Of a stretch of DNA of 55,882 bases, positions 1 through 7,930 are shown piece after piece (positions within the stretch are counted from its first letter, which is position 1; every line of letters begins with the position of its first letter). The position numbers and the translations under genes are program-made. The notes below the pieces were generated by a model. That model made no database searches. It was given only the letters and a program-made list of their open reading frames with translations, and was not told where the DNA came from. This DNA comes from DAOPZC01 sp035353175 (lineage in GTDB: Bacteria; Verrucomicrobiota; Kiritimatiellia; RFP12; UBA1067), in assembly GCA_035353175.1 (NCBI GenBank), contig DAOPZC010000028.1, positions 1 through 55,882 on the forward strand. Reading direction: 5' to 3'.

Positions 1-266
1 TTTCGGTGAAGGAGCTGACCCGCGAAAGCGCGATTCAGCACGGCTCGCTGGTGCGTCTGGAGTCTGACGCCGGGAGCGTCCGCACGCTCTACTTCTGTCC
101 GGGAGGCGGCGGCGAGCAGGTGACGGTGGACGGCGTGGAGGTCTGCATCGTCACCGCCGCGTCGCCGCTCGGCAAGGCCGTGCTCGGCAAGCGGCTCGGC
201 GCAACGTTCGAGATCAAAATCGGCCGCGACCTGCAGACCTTCCGCATCAAGGATGTGCTGACATGA
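1..266 (+). CDS. GreA/GreB C-terminal-like domain protein (5' end probably outside window)
   Basis: The readable 86 residues match the FKBP-like C-terminal domain of GreA/GreB/Rnk proteins. A beta-rich stretch leads into 'VTAASPLGKAVLGKRLGATFEI', the counterpart of the family's 'ITPxSPLGRALLGKxxGDxVEV' signature. In Gre factors this domain binds RNA polymerase near the secondary channel. The frame is open to the window edge and GTG at 6 is only the first possible start, so the gene is probably cut and an N-terminal coiled coil may lie upstream. Its stop overlaps the start of the metallophosphoesterase by four bases (ATGA), which suggests translational coupling. The domain assignment is good. 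Whether it is a true elongation factor cannot be told from this part. Confidence 0.7.
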   Translation, partial: SVKELTRESAIQHGSLVRLESDAGSVRTLYFCPGGGGEQVTVDGVEVCIVTAASPLGKAVLGKRLGATFEIKIGRDLQTFRIKDVLT

Positions 267-1243
267 ATAACACGATGACGCGTCGCGGGTTCATCCGTAA
301 CGCACTCGCCATGGGCGGGTTGGCCTCGGTGTCGCAATTGCCGGTATTGGCCGACGACCCGACGTTATTTCCAAAACGCGGCCAGTACGAGCGTCTTGCG
401 CTCGCATACAATCACGTCAAGGCCGGCGCCACCAAGCCGTTTTCCATTCTCCACATCTCTGACACGCACTTCACCGCCGCGTACCCGCACGAGGGCGCGA
501 AGAAGCAGGAGTTGAAGCTGAAGCGCACGCAGACCTTCGGCGGCCGTCAGGAGGAGGCGCTCCGCGACGCTCTGGCTTGGGCGAAAAGGAACGTCGACTA
601 CGTGCTGCACACCGGCGATCTGATCGACTGGCAGAGCGAGGCCAACTTCGACCTCGTGAAGAAATTTTTCGGAGACGCCGCCGGAACCCTGTTCGGCTCC
701 GTCGGCAACCACGAGTATTCGCCCGACATGTGGCTGGGCGAAATCAAAGAGCGCCGGGAGGAAACGTTCAAGGATTTGACGCGCGCCACCGTTCAGGCGG
801 CCTTTCCGTTTGACATCGCTTTCAACGCCACGGTGGTGAACGGCGTCAACTTCGTCGCCCTCGACGACGTGTATGGCTATGTGACGCCCAATCAAGTGGC
901 GAAGTTCCGCGCAGAGGCGGCGAAGGGCATGCCGATGGTGCTGTGCATGCACGTGCCGTTCATGACGGAGGGCATCTGGCTGGCGAGCGAGAAGTTCTGG
1001 CGTGACGCCGGCAAGAAGTTCACCTCGGCCGCCGAGCCTCCCGCCCGCGGCGACCGCAAGGTCCAGCTTGAGGATCCGGTCACCCGCGATTTCATCGCAT
1101 ACCTCAAGACCGAGCCGCTGCTCAAGGCCATCCTCGCGGGCCACCTCCACATTACGGTTCAGGAGCGTTTCTCGCCGACGGCCATGCAGTACGTCGTCGG
1201 CGGCAACTTCATGTTCCACGGACAGGAAGTGCTGTTCTCCTAA
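263..1243 (+). CDS. Tat-exported calcineurin-like metallophosphoesterase
   Basis: This 326-residue protein starts with a twin-arginine signal (MTRRGFIRN followed by a hydrophobic stretch ending near ADD, residue 31), so it is probably exported folded. The calcineurin-like phosphoesterase metal motifs occur in order: 'HISDTHF' (D-x-H), 'HTGDLID' (G-D), 'GNHE', a later 'MHVPF' histidine, and 'GHLH' near the C-terminus. Such enzymes hydrolyse phosphomono- or diesters with two metal ions, and the substrate is not evident here. The protein ends soon after GHLH, so it has no added C-terminal domain. It overlaps the upstream Gre-domain gene by four bases. The family call is firm; the specificity is unknown. 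Confidence 0.9.
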   Translation: MNNTMTRRGFIRNALAMGGLASVSQLPVLADDPTLFPKRGQYERLALAYNHVKAGATKPFSILHISDTHFTAAYPHEGAKKQELKLKRTQTFGGRQEEALRDALAWAKRNVDYVLHTGDLIDWQSEANFDLVKKFFGDAAGTLFGSVGNHEYSPDMWLGEIKERREETFKDLTRATVQAAFPFDIAFNATVVNGVNFVALDDVYGYVTPNQVAKFRAEAAKGMPMVLCMHVPFMTEGIWLASEKFWRDAGKKFTSAAEPPARGDRKVQLEDPVTRDFIAYLKTEPLLKAILAGHLHITVQERFSPTAMQYVVGGNFMFHGQEVLFS

Positions 1244-1277
1244 AAAGCGCGATCGCCTGACGGCCCTTGAAACGGCG

Positions 1278-1820
1278 CTAGCCCTGCTGCGCGGCTTTCT
1301 GCAGGCGCTTGAGCTGTCCGGCCACAGACATCTTCTGCATGGGGCTCATCTTGTCCACCAGCAGAACGCCGTTCAAATGGTCGGTCTCGTGCTGAATGGC
1401 GCGCGAGAGCAGCCCGCGCGCGGTGATGGTCTGGCGCGCGCCGGCGAGGTCGGTGTAGGCGACCGTCACCTTGTCCGCGCGCGTGATGGGCGCGCCGATC
1501 TCCGGGAAGCTGAGGCACCCCTCTTCGTTGCGCTGCTTGCCTTCCATCGCGACGATCTCCGGGTTGATCAGCACCAGCGGCATGGCGATCGCCGCGTTCT
1601 CCTCGCGGCAGGCCTCTTTCTCGGCATCGCGGGGCACGTCGATGACGCAGACGCACTCGGTGCGCCCCACCTGCTCGGCAGCCAGGCCCACACCTTTGGC
1701 GGCATACATGCTTTCGAGCATGTCTTGGACAAGCCGGCGAACCGTGTCCGTTATCTCCGCCACAGGCACGGCCTTTTGCCGCAGAATCTCATGTCCGAAC
1801 GTCACCACAGGAAGAATCAC
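1278..1820 (-). CDS. def: peptide deformylase
   Basis: Removes the N-formyl group from nascent proteins in the cytoplasm. All three family motifs are present: 'GVGLAAEQVG' (motif 1), 'EGCLSFP' (motif 2, metal-binding Cys) and 'QHETDHLNG' (motif 3, HExxH with the catalytic Glu and two metal-binding His). I chose the GTG start at 1820, which gives 180 residues beginning 'ILPVVTFGHEILR' and matches normal deformylase length. A GCGAGG lies upstream of it. The frame stays open to 1880, but that 20-residue extension resembles no deformylase N-terminus and overlaps the promoter. The next gene downstream is convergent. No methionyl-tRNA formyltransferase gene is adjacent. Confidence 0.95.
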   Translation of the reverse strand: MILPVVTFGHEILRQKAVPVAEITDTVRRLVQDMLESMYAAKGVGLAAEQVGRTECVCVIDVPRDAEKEACREENAAIAMPLVLINPEIVAMEGKQRNEEGCLSFPEIGAPITRADKVTVAYTDLAGARQTITARGLLSRAIQHETDHLNGVLLVDKMSPMQKMSVAGQLKRLQKAAQQG

Positions 1821-1844
1821 GTCAAACCTCGCTTTCCGCCGAGT

Positions 1845-1874
1845 AAGATAAAGAACCGTGCCCCGACTTGACAA
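1845..1874 (-). promoter_or_regulatory. putative sigma-70-type promoter for def
   Basis: On the minus strand TTGTCA (1869-1874) and TATCTT (1845-1850) are 18 bases apart, just upstream of the GTG start chosen for the deformylase. They match consensus at 5/6 and 4/6 positions. This is a sequence match only. Confidence 0.4.
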
Positions 1875-1915
1875 CCCCAAAAGTGGCGGCGCGAATCAGA
1901 CCGTGAATTTGCGAG

Positions 1916-1944
1916 TTGGCTTTTATGCCGAAATCCATTATTTT
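1916..1944 (+). promoter_or_regulatory. putative promoter for the acyl-CoA synthetase-like gene
   Basis: TTGGCT (1916-1921) and TATTTT (1939-1944) have a 17-base spacer, about 35 bases before the ATG at 1980. Each box matches consensus at 4/6. The stretch is AT-rich compared with the surrounding DNA. Confidence 0.3.
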
Positions 1945-1979
1945 GGGCTCCGCTTATTAGCCATTATTACTGGAGTTTT

Positions 1980-3647
1980 ATGACCCTTCGGTCCTTGCTC
2001 GATGATGCGGCTGCCAGGCGCCCCGATTCGATCGCCTTGCGTTACCGCCGCGATAATACCTGGCAGAGCCGCACCTACGCGGAGCTGTCCAGAGGGGTGA
2101 GCCAAATGGCCGAGGCGTTCAGCCGCTTCGGCCTGAAGCCCGGCTGCGAGCAGGTCGCCCTCATTCTCGAGAATGGGCCGGAATGGATCGAGACTTATCT
2201 GGCCACCTCCGGCGCGGGCGTGGCGGCCGTGCCGCTCGACCCCAAGCTGCGCGCCTGCGAGGTCTCGTACGTCCTGAAGGATTCGGGCGCGGTGGCCGTT
2301 TTCACCGACACGCGCCACCTCGACATGCTGGAGGTCATCCTGCCGGAGCTGCCCGCCGTCCGCACCCTGGTGGTGGTCGACGGCGGCGCCGAGCCGCTCG
2401 CCCCGATCGCCGGGCGGCCCTGCCACGACTACGAAACCTTGCGCGGCGCCGTCAGAGACGCGCCCCTCACGTGGTACAACGCCCACAAGCCGGCCCCCCA
2501 AGACATTGCCTCCATCATCTACACCTCAGGTACCACGGGCAAGCCCAAGGGCGCGATGCTCTCGCACCTCAACTTCTGCAGCGACGCCATCGGCAGCTTC
2601 GAAGTGATCGGCGACACGATCACCCCGAAGGACGATTTCCTGATCGTCCTGCCGCTCTTTCACGCCTTCTCTTTCACCGCGAACTTCGTGATTCCGCTGG
2701 CCAAGGGGTGCGGCATGTTTTTCGTCGAGAGCCTGCGCACCGTGAGCGACGACATCAAGACCCTGCGGCCCTCGATCCTGATGGCCGTGCCGCTGTTGGC
2801 CGAGAAACTCTTCGTCAAGATTGACGAGAAGCTCAAGCAAAACCGGACGGCGCAACTGTTTTTGAAACTCGGGCTCGGGCCGCTCGTCGGCAAAAAGGTG
2901 CTGAAGGGGCTGGGCGGCCGCCTGCGCTTCCTGTTCGTCGGCGGCGCGCCATGTCCCGTCCACGTGCTGCAGGGCTTCCGCCGGCTCGGCGTGCCGATCA
3001 TCGAGGGCTACGGGCTCACCGAGTGTTCGCCGGTGGTCTCGGCCACCAATTTCAACTCGGCGCGCGTCGGGACCATCGGCAAAAAACTGCCGAACATCGA
3101 GGTGCGCATCGCGGACCCCAACGAACAGGGAATCGGCGAACTGCAAGTCCGCGGCCCCATCGTCATGAAGGGCTACTTCAAAAACCTCGAGGCCACCCGC
3201 GAAGCGTTCGACGGCGAGTGGCTGCGCACCGGCGACCTGGCCTCGATCGACGCCGACGGCTACCTCTCCATCCGCGGCCGCAAAAAGGCGCTGATCGTCA
3301 ACCGCGAGGGCAAGAACATCTACCCCGAAGAGGTGGAGCACGCCATCGCGCGCGATCCCTTCGTCGGCGACGTGATCGTGATCGGCTACACGGTCGGCGG
3401 CATCCCCGGCGAGCGCGTCGGCGCGATCCTCGCGCCCAACCTGGAGGCCATCGCCGCCGCGAACGGCGGCGCCGAGCCGCCGTGGGACCGGGTCGAGCAG
3501 CTCCTCCGCGAACGCGTCCACGCGCAGTGCGACTGCCTGACCGACTACAAGCACCCGCGCAAGATCCTGGTCCAGCGCGAGCCCCTCGAGCGCACCTCCA
3601 TCCAGAAGGTGCGCCGCTGCGTCTATCAGGGCAAGCTCAACGAGTAA
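1980..3647 (+). CDS. AMP-dependent synthetase/ligase (long-chain acyl-CoA synthetase-like)
   Basis: This 555-residue ANL-superfamily adenylating enzyme would activate a carboxylic acid, probably a fatty acid, through an acyl-AMP intermediate. It has the P-loop-like 'YTSGTTGKPKGAMLSH' (about residue 182), 'GYGLTECSP' (about 343), and the hinge block 'LRTGDLASIDADGYLSIRGR' followed by 'NREGKNIYPEEVE' (about 415-450). The C-terminal lysine region reads 'RTSIQKVRR'. Family length is normal. TGGAG precedes the ATG as a ribosome-binding site. sbcD starts 24 bases downstream on the same strand, so co-transcription is possible although the functions are unrelated. Chain-length preference, and CoA versus carrier-protein as acceptor, cannot be read from sequence. 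Confidence 0.88.
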   Translation: MTLRSLLDDAAARRPDSIALRYRRDNTWQSRTYAELSRGVSQMAEAFSRFGLKPGCEQVALILENGPEWIETYLATSGAGVAAVPLDPKLRACEVSYVLKDSGAVAVFTDTRHLDMLEVILPELPAVRTLVVVDGGAEPLAPIAGRPCHDYETLRGAVRDAPLTWYNAHKPAPQDIASIIYTSGTTGKPKGAMLSHLNFCSDAIGSFEVIGDTITPKDDFLIVLPLFHAFSFTANFVIPLAKGCGMFFVESLRTVSDDIKTLRPSILMAVPLLAEKLFVKIDEKLKQNRTAQLFLKLGLGPLVGKKVLKGLGGRLRFLFVGGAPCPVHVLQGFRRLGVPIIEGYGLTECSPVVSATNFNSARVGTIGKKLPNIEVRIADPNEQGIGELQVRGPIVMKGYFKNLEATREAFDGEWLRTGDLASIDADGYLSIRGRKKALIVNREGKNIYPEEVEHAIARDPFVGDVIVIGYTVGGIPGERVGAILAPNLEAIAAANGGAEPPWDRVEQLLRERVHAQCDCLTDYKHPRKILVQREPLERTSIQKVRRCVYQGKLNE

Positions 3648-3671
3648 CCCTCCCGTCACCGACAGGTCGGC

Positions 3672-4928
3672 ATGAAAATTCTCCACACCTCCGACTGGCA
3701 CCTGGGCGGCAAGCTGCACGAGCAGGACCGAAGCGGCGAGCACGAGCGTTTTCTGGCGTGGCTCGCCGCGCTCCTGCGCGAGGAGCGTCCCGACGCGCTG
3801 GTCATCGCGGGCGACGTCTTCGACACCTTCGCGCCCTCCAACCGCGCCCTTGAGCTTTACTATTCTTTTCTCGGCGAGATCTTCAAGTCGTCCCTCTGCC
3901 GCGCCGTCGTGGCCGTCGGCGGCAACCACGATTCGCCCTCCCTGCTCGATTCGCCCGAAAAAGTCCTGATCCACCTCCACGCGCACGTCGTCGGCGCGGC
4001 GGCGGAAACGCCCGCGCAAGAGGTTGTCTGGGTTCCCGGCGCGGACGCGGACAGCGGGCTCGCGATCGGCGCGGTGCCCTATCTGCGCGAGGGCGACCTG
4101 CGCTGCGCCGCCGCGGGCGAAAGCGAGGAGGAGCGCGCCGCACGGCTGCAAGCCGGATTCCGCGCCCACTACGCCGCCGTGGCCGAGGCCGCCCGCGCCC
4201 TGTCGCGCGCGAAAGCCGGACGCGACGTGCCGCTCGTCCTCACCGGCCACTGCTGCCTCAGCACCGCGAAGCTTTCGGACGACCACTCCGAGCGCGCCCG
4301 CACCATCGGCGGCCTCGACAGTTTCTCGGCCGCGCTGCTGCCGCCCGCCGACTACGTCGCGCTGGGTCACCTGCATCTGCCGCAGGCCGTCGGCGGCAAC
4401 CCCGCCTGCCGCTACGCGGGCTCGCCCCTTCCCATGAGCTTCGCCGAGGCGCAAAGCGCGAAATCGGTGGCGCTCGTGACCTTCGGAGCGCAGGCCGGCG
4501 AACCGGTCGACGTGCGCACCGTGCCCGTCCCCGTCTTCCAGAAGCTGGAGCAGGTGTCCGGCGCGCCCGAAGCGATCGCCGCGCGGCTCGCCGAACTGAC
4601 CCGCGGCGGCGAGCCGGTCTGGGCCGACGTGCAGGTGACCGAGGGGGAAGGCGAGCTCGCGGCGTTCTGGGACAGCCTGTCCGCGCTCGTGCGCGACACC
4701 CCCGTGAAAATCCTGACGCGCCGCAACAACCGCCCCGGCCGCAGCCGGGCGGGGCGCGGCGACGCCGACACGCTCCGCCTCGACACGCTCACGCCCGCCG
4801 AGGTCTTCCGCATGCGCCTCGCCGAAGAAGCGCTGACCGACGGCGAGCGCGCCGACTTCGCCGCCCTGTTCAACGGGCTCCTGCGCGACGTCGCCGCGGC
4901 CCGCATCACCGCGGAGGGGCCGACATGA
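3672..4928 (+). CDS. sbcD: exonuclease subunit SbcD
   Basis: Nuclease subunit of the SbcCD (Mre11-Rad50-like) complex, which cleaves DNA hairpins and protein-blocked ends. Mre11-type phosphoesterase motifs are in place: 'HTSDWHLGG' at the N-terminus, 'GDVFDTFAPSN' near residue 49, 'GNHDS' near 84, a 'TGHCC' histidine near 193 and 'LGHLHLPQ' near 236. At 418 residues it is of normal length, with the C-terminal capping region present. The stop overlaps the sbcC start by four bases (ATGA), the usual coupled sbcD-sbcC order. A hairpin nuclease fits a genome with several long inverted repeats in this window, though that link is only suggestive. Confidence 0.96.
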   Translation: MKILHTSDWHLGGKLHEQDRSGEHERFLAWLAALLREERPDALVIAGDVFDTFAPSNRALELYYSFLGEIFKSSLCRAVVAVGGNHDSPSLLDSPEKVLIHLHAHVVGAAAETPAQEVVWVPGADADSGLAIGAVPYLREGDLRCAAAGESEEERAARLQAGFRAHYAAVAEAARALSRAKAGRDVPLVLTGHCCLSTAKLSDDHSERARTIGGLDSFSAALLPPADYVALGHLHLPQAVGGNPACRYAGSPLPMSFAEAQSAKSVALVTFGAQAGEPVDVRTVPVPVFQKLEQVSGAPEAIAARLAELTRGGEPVWADVQVTEGEGELAAFWDSLSALVRDTPVKILTRRNNRPGRSRAGRGDADTLRLDTLTPAEVFRMRLAEEALTDGERADFAALFNGLLRDVAAARITAEGPT

Positions 4929-7921
4929 GGATCCTGTCGCTGCACTTCGCCAACATCAACTCGCTCGCGGGCGACTGGTCGGTCGACTTCGAAGACCCCG
5001 CCTTCCGCGACGGCCTTTTCGCGCTGACCGGCCCGACCGGCTCGGGCAAAACCTCCGTGCTCGACGCGCTCTCGCTCGCGCTCTACGGCCGCACCGTGCG
5101 CCAAAAAATTTCGAAAGAGACCAACGAGGTCATGACGCGCGGCGCGGGCACCGCCCGGGCCGAAGTCGCCTTCGAGACCGGCGGGCACCGCTATCTCTGC
5201 GCCTGGTCGCAGCACCGCGCACGCGCCAAGGCCGGCGGCAACCTCCAGGCCGCCAAGCGGTCCCTCACCCGTCTGACGGACAGCGCAACCCTCTGCGAGC
5301 GGCTCAACGAGATGGACGACGCGGTCGCGCGGGTCACCGGCATGACCTTCGACCAGTTCACCCGCTCGGTCCTTCTGGCGCAAGGCCAGTTCGACGCCTT
5401 TCTCAAAGCCAAAGACGATGAACGCTCCGACATTTTGGAACAGGTCACCGGCACGGAAATCTACTCCGAGGTCGGCGCGGCGGTTTTCGCCCGCTACCAG
5501 CAAGAGCGCGAGAATACCGCGCTGCTTGCGCAGCGGCACGTCGCCATCCACGTGCTCGATGCCGAGGCCCGCGCCGCCCTGCTCCGCGAGCGCGACGCCG
5601 CGCTGGACTTAAAACAGTCTCTGGACCTCGCGAGCGCGCGCCTGCAGCGCGAGCACGCGTGGCTGGAAAGCTTGGACGGCCTGCGCGCGCAGCGCTCCAA
5701 ACTGCTCGATGAGCAGGCCGCGCTGGCCGTGCGCCTGCACGAGGCGCAGCCCGCGCTGGAAAGGCTCGCGCGCGCCACCGCGGCCCGCGCCGTGGATGCC
5801 GCATACGCCCGGCTGACGGCGGCGCGCCAGACGGCGGCGCACGTCGCGAAGGATGTTCAGGCGCGTGCGGCGGGATTAAAAATTAACGAGGCGCGGCGAG
5901 CCGCGCTCGCGCCGCACGTGGCCGAGGCCGCCGAGACCGCGCGCGCGGCGCAGGACAAACAGGAGCAGCTGCGCCCCCTGTTGCAGCGCGCGCGCGCGCT
6001 GGATCAGACGCGTGCGGTGGCCGCCGGCGAATTGAAGGCGGCCGACGCGGCGCAGGCCGAGACCCTGAGCCAAGTCCAGCGCGCGCAGGCGGACACGCGC
6101 GCGTTGGAGCAGGACATCGCCGCATGGCGCGACGAGCGCGCGGCCGCCGATCACGTCCGGGCGGGCCAGACGGCCGTGCCGCTGACCGCCGCGCGGCGCG
6201 GCCTGCCCCTGGTGAAAGCCGCGCTGGCAGCGTCCGAGGCCGCGCACGCCTGCGAAGCCGCCCTGCCCGCTCTCGCGTCGCTGCGCACCGCGCGCGACGC
6301 CGCCGCGACGGCCAAAACGGAGGCGGAGAAAGAGCGCGCCCTGCGCCGTCCGGACTTGGAGGTCGCGCTGGCCCGCGCCCGCGAAAACGTGGCCCTGGTC
6401 GAGCGCATGGCGAGCCTCGAAGAACAGCGCTCCCTGCTCCGTGAGGGCGAACGCTGCCCGCTTTGCGGCGCGACGTCCCATCCGTTCGCCACCGGCGAGC
6501 CGCTGCCCAAACTGACCGGGGCGCTGGTGCGGCTGAACGAGACCGAACAGATCCTCCAGCATCTGGAGCAGCGGAACGATGCGGCGCGTCAGGCGGCCGA
6601 GGCGGCTGAATGCGCCTACCGGCGGCAGGAGCGTGACGTCCAGGCGCTTCAGCAGACGATCACGCTTGAACAGAAGCGGTTCGAGGTGGCGCAAGCCGAG
6701 CTGAACAGCCGCATCGACGCCGGCGAAGCTTCGCTCGCGAAGCAACGGGCCCAACAGGAGGCGCTGATCGAGGCCCTTGGCCAGCGCAGGGCGGAACGGC
6801 AACGCCGCGCGCTCGCGCTGGACGCGTTGAAGGCGGAGCGGCTGGCCCTCTTCGCGGGCGATCCCGACGCCGAAGAGACGCGGCTGCGGGAGGCCGCCGA
6901 GGCGGCCAAGAGCGCGCACGACGGACTGATCGCGCGGCAGATGCGGCTCGATGAGGCCATTCAGAACGACCGGCGGGAGCTCGGCACGGCGGAAGCGCGC
7001 CGCGACGAGACCGCACGCGAAGCCGAGGCCCTGACCGCTGAACTGGCCGCGAGCTGGACGGCCGGCGGTTTCGCCGATGAGGCGCGCTGGGCCGAGGCGC
7101 GCTGGACCGACGAGGGCGTGACGCAGACCCGGCAGTTGAAAGAGGATCTGGCGGCCGCCGGCAGCGAACTCAAGGGGCGGCTGGCAGACAACGCGACGTC
7201 CCTGCGGCAGAAAGAGGCCGAAGCCCTGACCGTCCAGACGCTCGACGAACTGGCCGCGGAATGGGCCGTAAAACGGCAGGCTCAGGAGGCTCAGGTGCAG
7301 CGGGTTGCGGACCTTCAGGCCGCGCTCAGGATAGACGACGAGGCGGCGGCCAGGCGGCGCGGGCAGGGCGACGCGCTGGAGGCGCAGAAGGCGCTTTTCG
7401 CCAAGTGGGAGTCCCTGAACGGCTGGATCGGCGGGGAGAACGGCATGCGCTTTAAGCGATACGCGCAGGGCATCACCCTGCGCCGCCTGCTGCAGGTGGC
7501 GAACCCGCACCTGGCCCGCATGACGCGTGACCGCTACGAGATGGTCTGGGATCCGGCGAGCCCGGAGCTGGTGCCCGAAATGATCGACCGCGAACAGGGC
7601 GACGTGCGGCGCGCGGCATCCAACCTCTCCGGCGGCGAAACCTTCCTCGTGTCGCTCGCCCTCGCGCTGGGCCTGTCGAACATGGCCAGCGGCCGGTTGC
7701 AGGTGGACTCCCTGTTTCTCGACGAAGGGTTCGGCACGCTCGACGAAGACGCGCTCGACACGGCGCTGGAGACGCTGGCAGGGCTCCAGCGGCAGGGAAA
7801 ACTCATCGGCATCATCTCGCACGTGCCCGCCATCAAAGAGCGCATCCGCACGCAGATCCAAATCCAGCCCCAGGCCGGCGGGCGCAGCATTCTGCGCGGC
7901 GCGGGGGTCGCCTGCCGTTGA
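4925..7921 (+). CDS. sbcC: exonuclease subunit SbcC (SMC-like ATPase)
   Basis: This 998-residue Rad50/SMC-type ATPase partners SbcD. The N-terminal Walker A is 'GPTGSGKTSVLDAL' (about residue 36). Two long Ala/Glu/Arg-rich coiled-coil arms flank a zinc hook 'CPLC' at about residue 511, the Rad50-type dimerisation element. The C-terminal half carries the ABC signature 'NLSGGETFLVSLALAL' (about 900) and Walker B 'DSLFLDEGFGTLDED' (about 930). Length is typical. Very high Ala/Arg content in the arms reflects the GC-rich coding. Only nine bases separate it from the convergent GH95 gene, so there is no room for a conventional terminator. Confidence 0.96.
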   Translation: MRILSLHFANINSLAGDWSVDFEDPAFRDGLFALTGPTGSGKTSVLDALSLALYGRTVRQKISKETNEVMTRGAGTARAEVAFETGGHRYLCAWSQHRARAKAGGNLQAAKRSLTRLTDSATLCERLNEMDDAVARVTGMTFDQFTRSVLLAQGQFDAFLKAKDDERSDILEQVTGTEIYSEVGAAVFARYQQERENTALLAQRHVAIHVLDAEARAALLRERDAALDLKQSLDLASARLQREHAWLESLDGLRAQRSKLLDEQAALAVRLHEAQPALERLARATAARAVDAAYARLTAARQTAAHVAKDVQARAAGLKINEARRAALAPHVAEAAETARAAQDKQEQLRPLLQRARALDQTRAVAAGELKAADAAQAETLSQVQRAQADTRALEQDIAAWRDERAAADHVRAGQTAVPLTAARRGLPLVKAALAASEAAHACEAALPALASLRTARDAAATAKTEAEKERALRRPDLEVALARARENVALVERMASLEEQRSLLREGERCPLCGATSHPFATGEPLPKLTGALVRLNETEQILQHLEQRNDAARQAAEAAECAYRRQERDVQALQQTITLEQKRFEVAQAELNSRIDAGEASLAKQRAQQEALIEALGQRRAERQRRALALDALKAERLALFAGDPDAEETRLREAAEAAKSAHDGLIARQMRLDEAIQNDRRELGTAEARRDETAREAEALTAELAASWTAGGFADEARWAEARWTDEGVTQTRQLKEDLAAAGSELKGRLADNATSLRQKEAEALTVQTLDELAAEWAVKRQAQEAQVQRVADLQAALRIDDEAAARRRGQGDALEAQKALFAKWESLNGWIGGENGMRFKRYAQGITLRRLLQVANPHLARMTRDRYEMVWDPASPELVPEMIDREQGDVRRAASNLSGGETFLVSLALALGLSNMASGRLQVDSLFLDEGFGTLDEDALDTALETLAGLQRQGKLIGIISHVPAIKERIRTQIQIQPQAGGRSILRGAGVACR

Positions 7922-7930
7922 GCGCGCGAC

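Noticed and set aside
2526..4454. 642-codon minus-strand open frame across the ligase and sbcD
   Set aside because: Antisense to two well-supported genes. Its protein is Arg/Gly/Val/His-rich with no motif, as expected for a mirror frame in GC-rich DNA.
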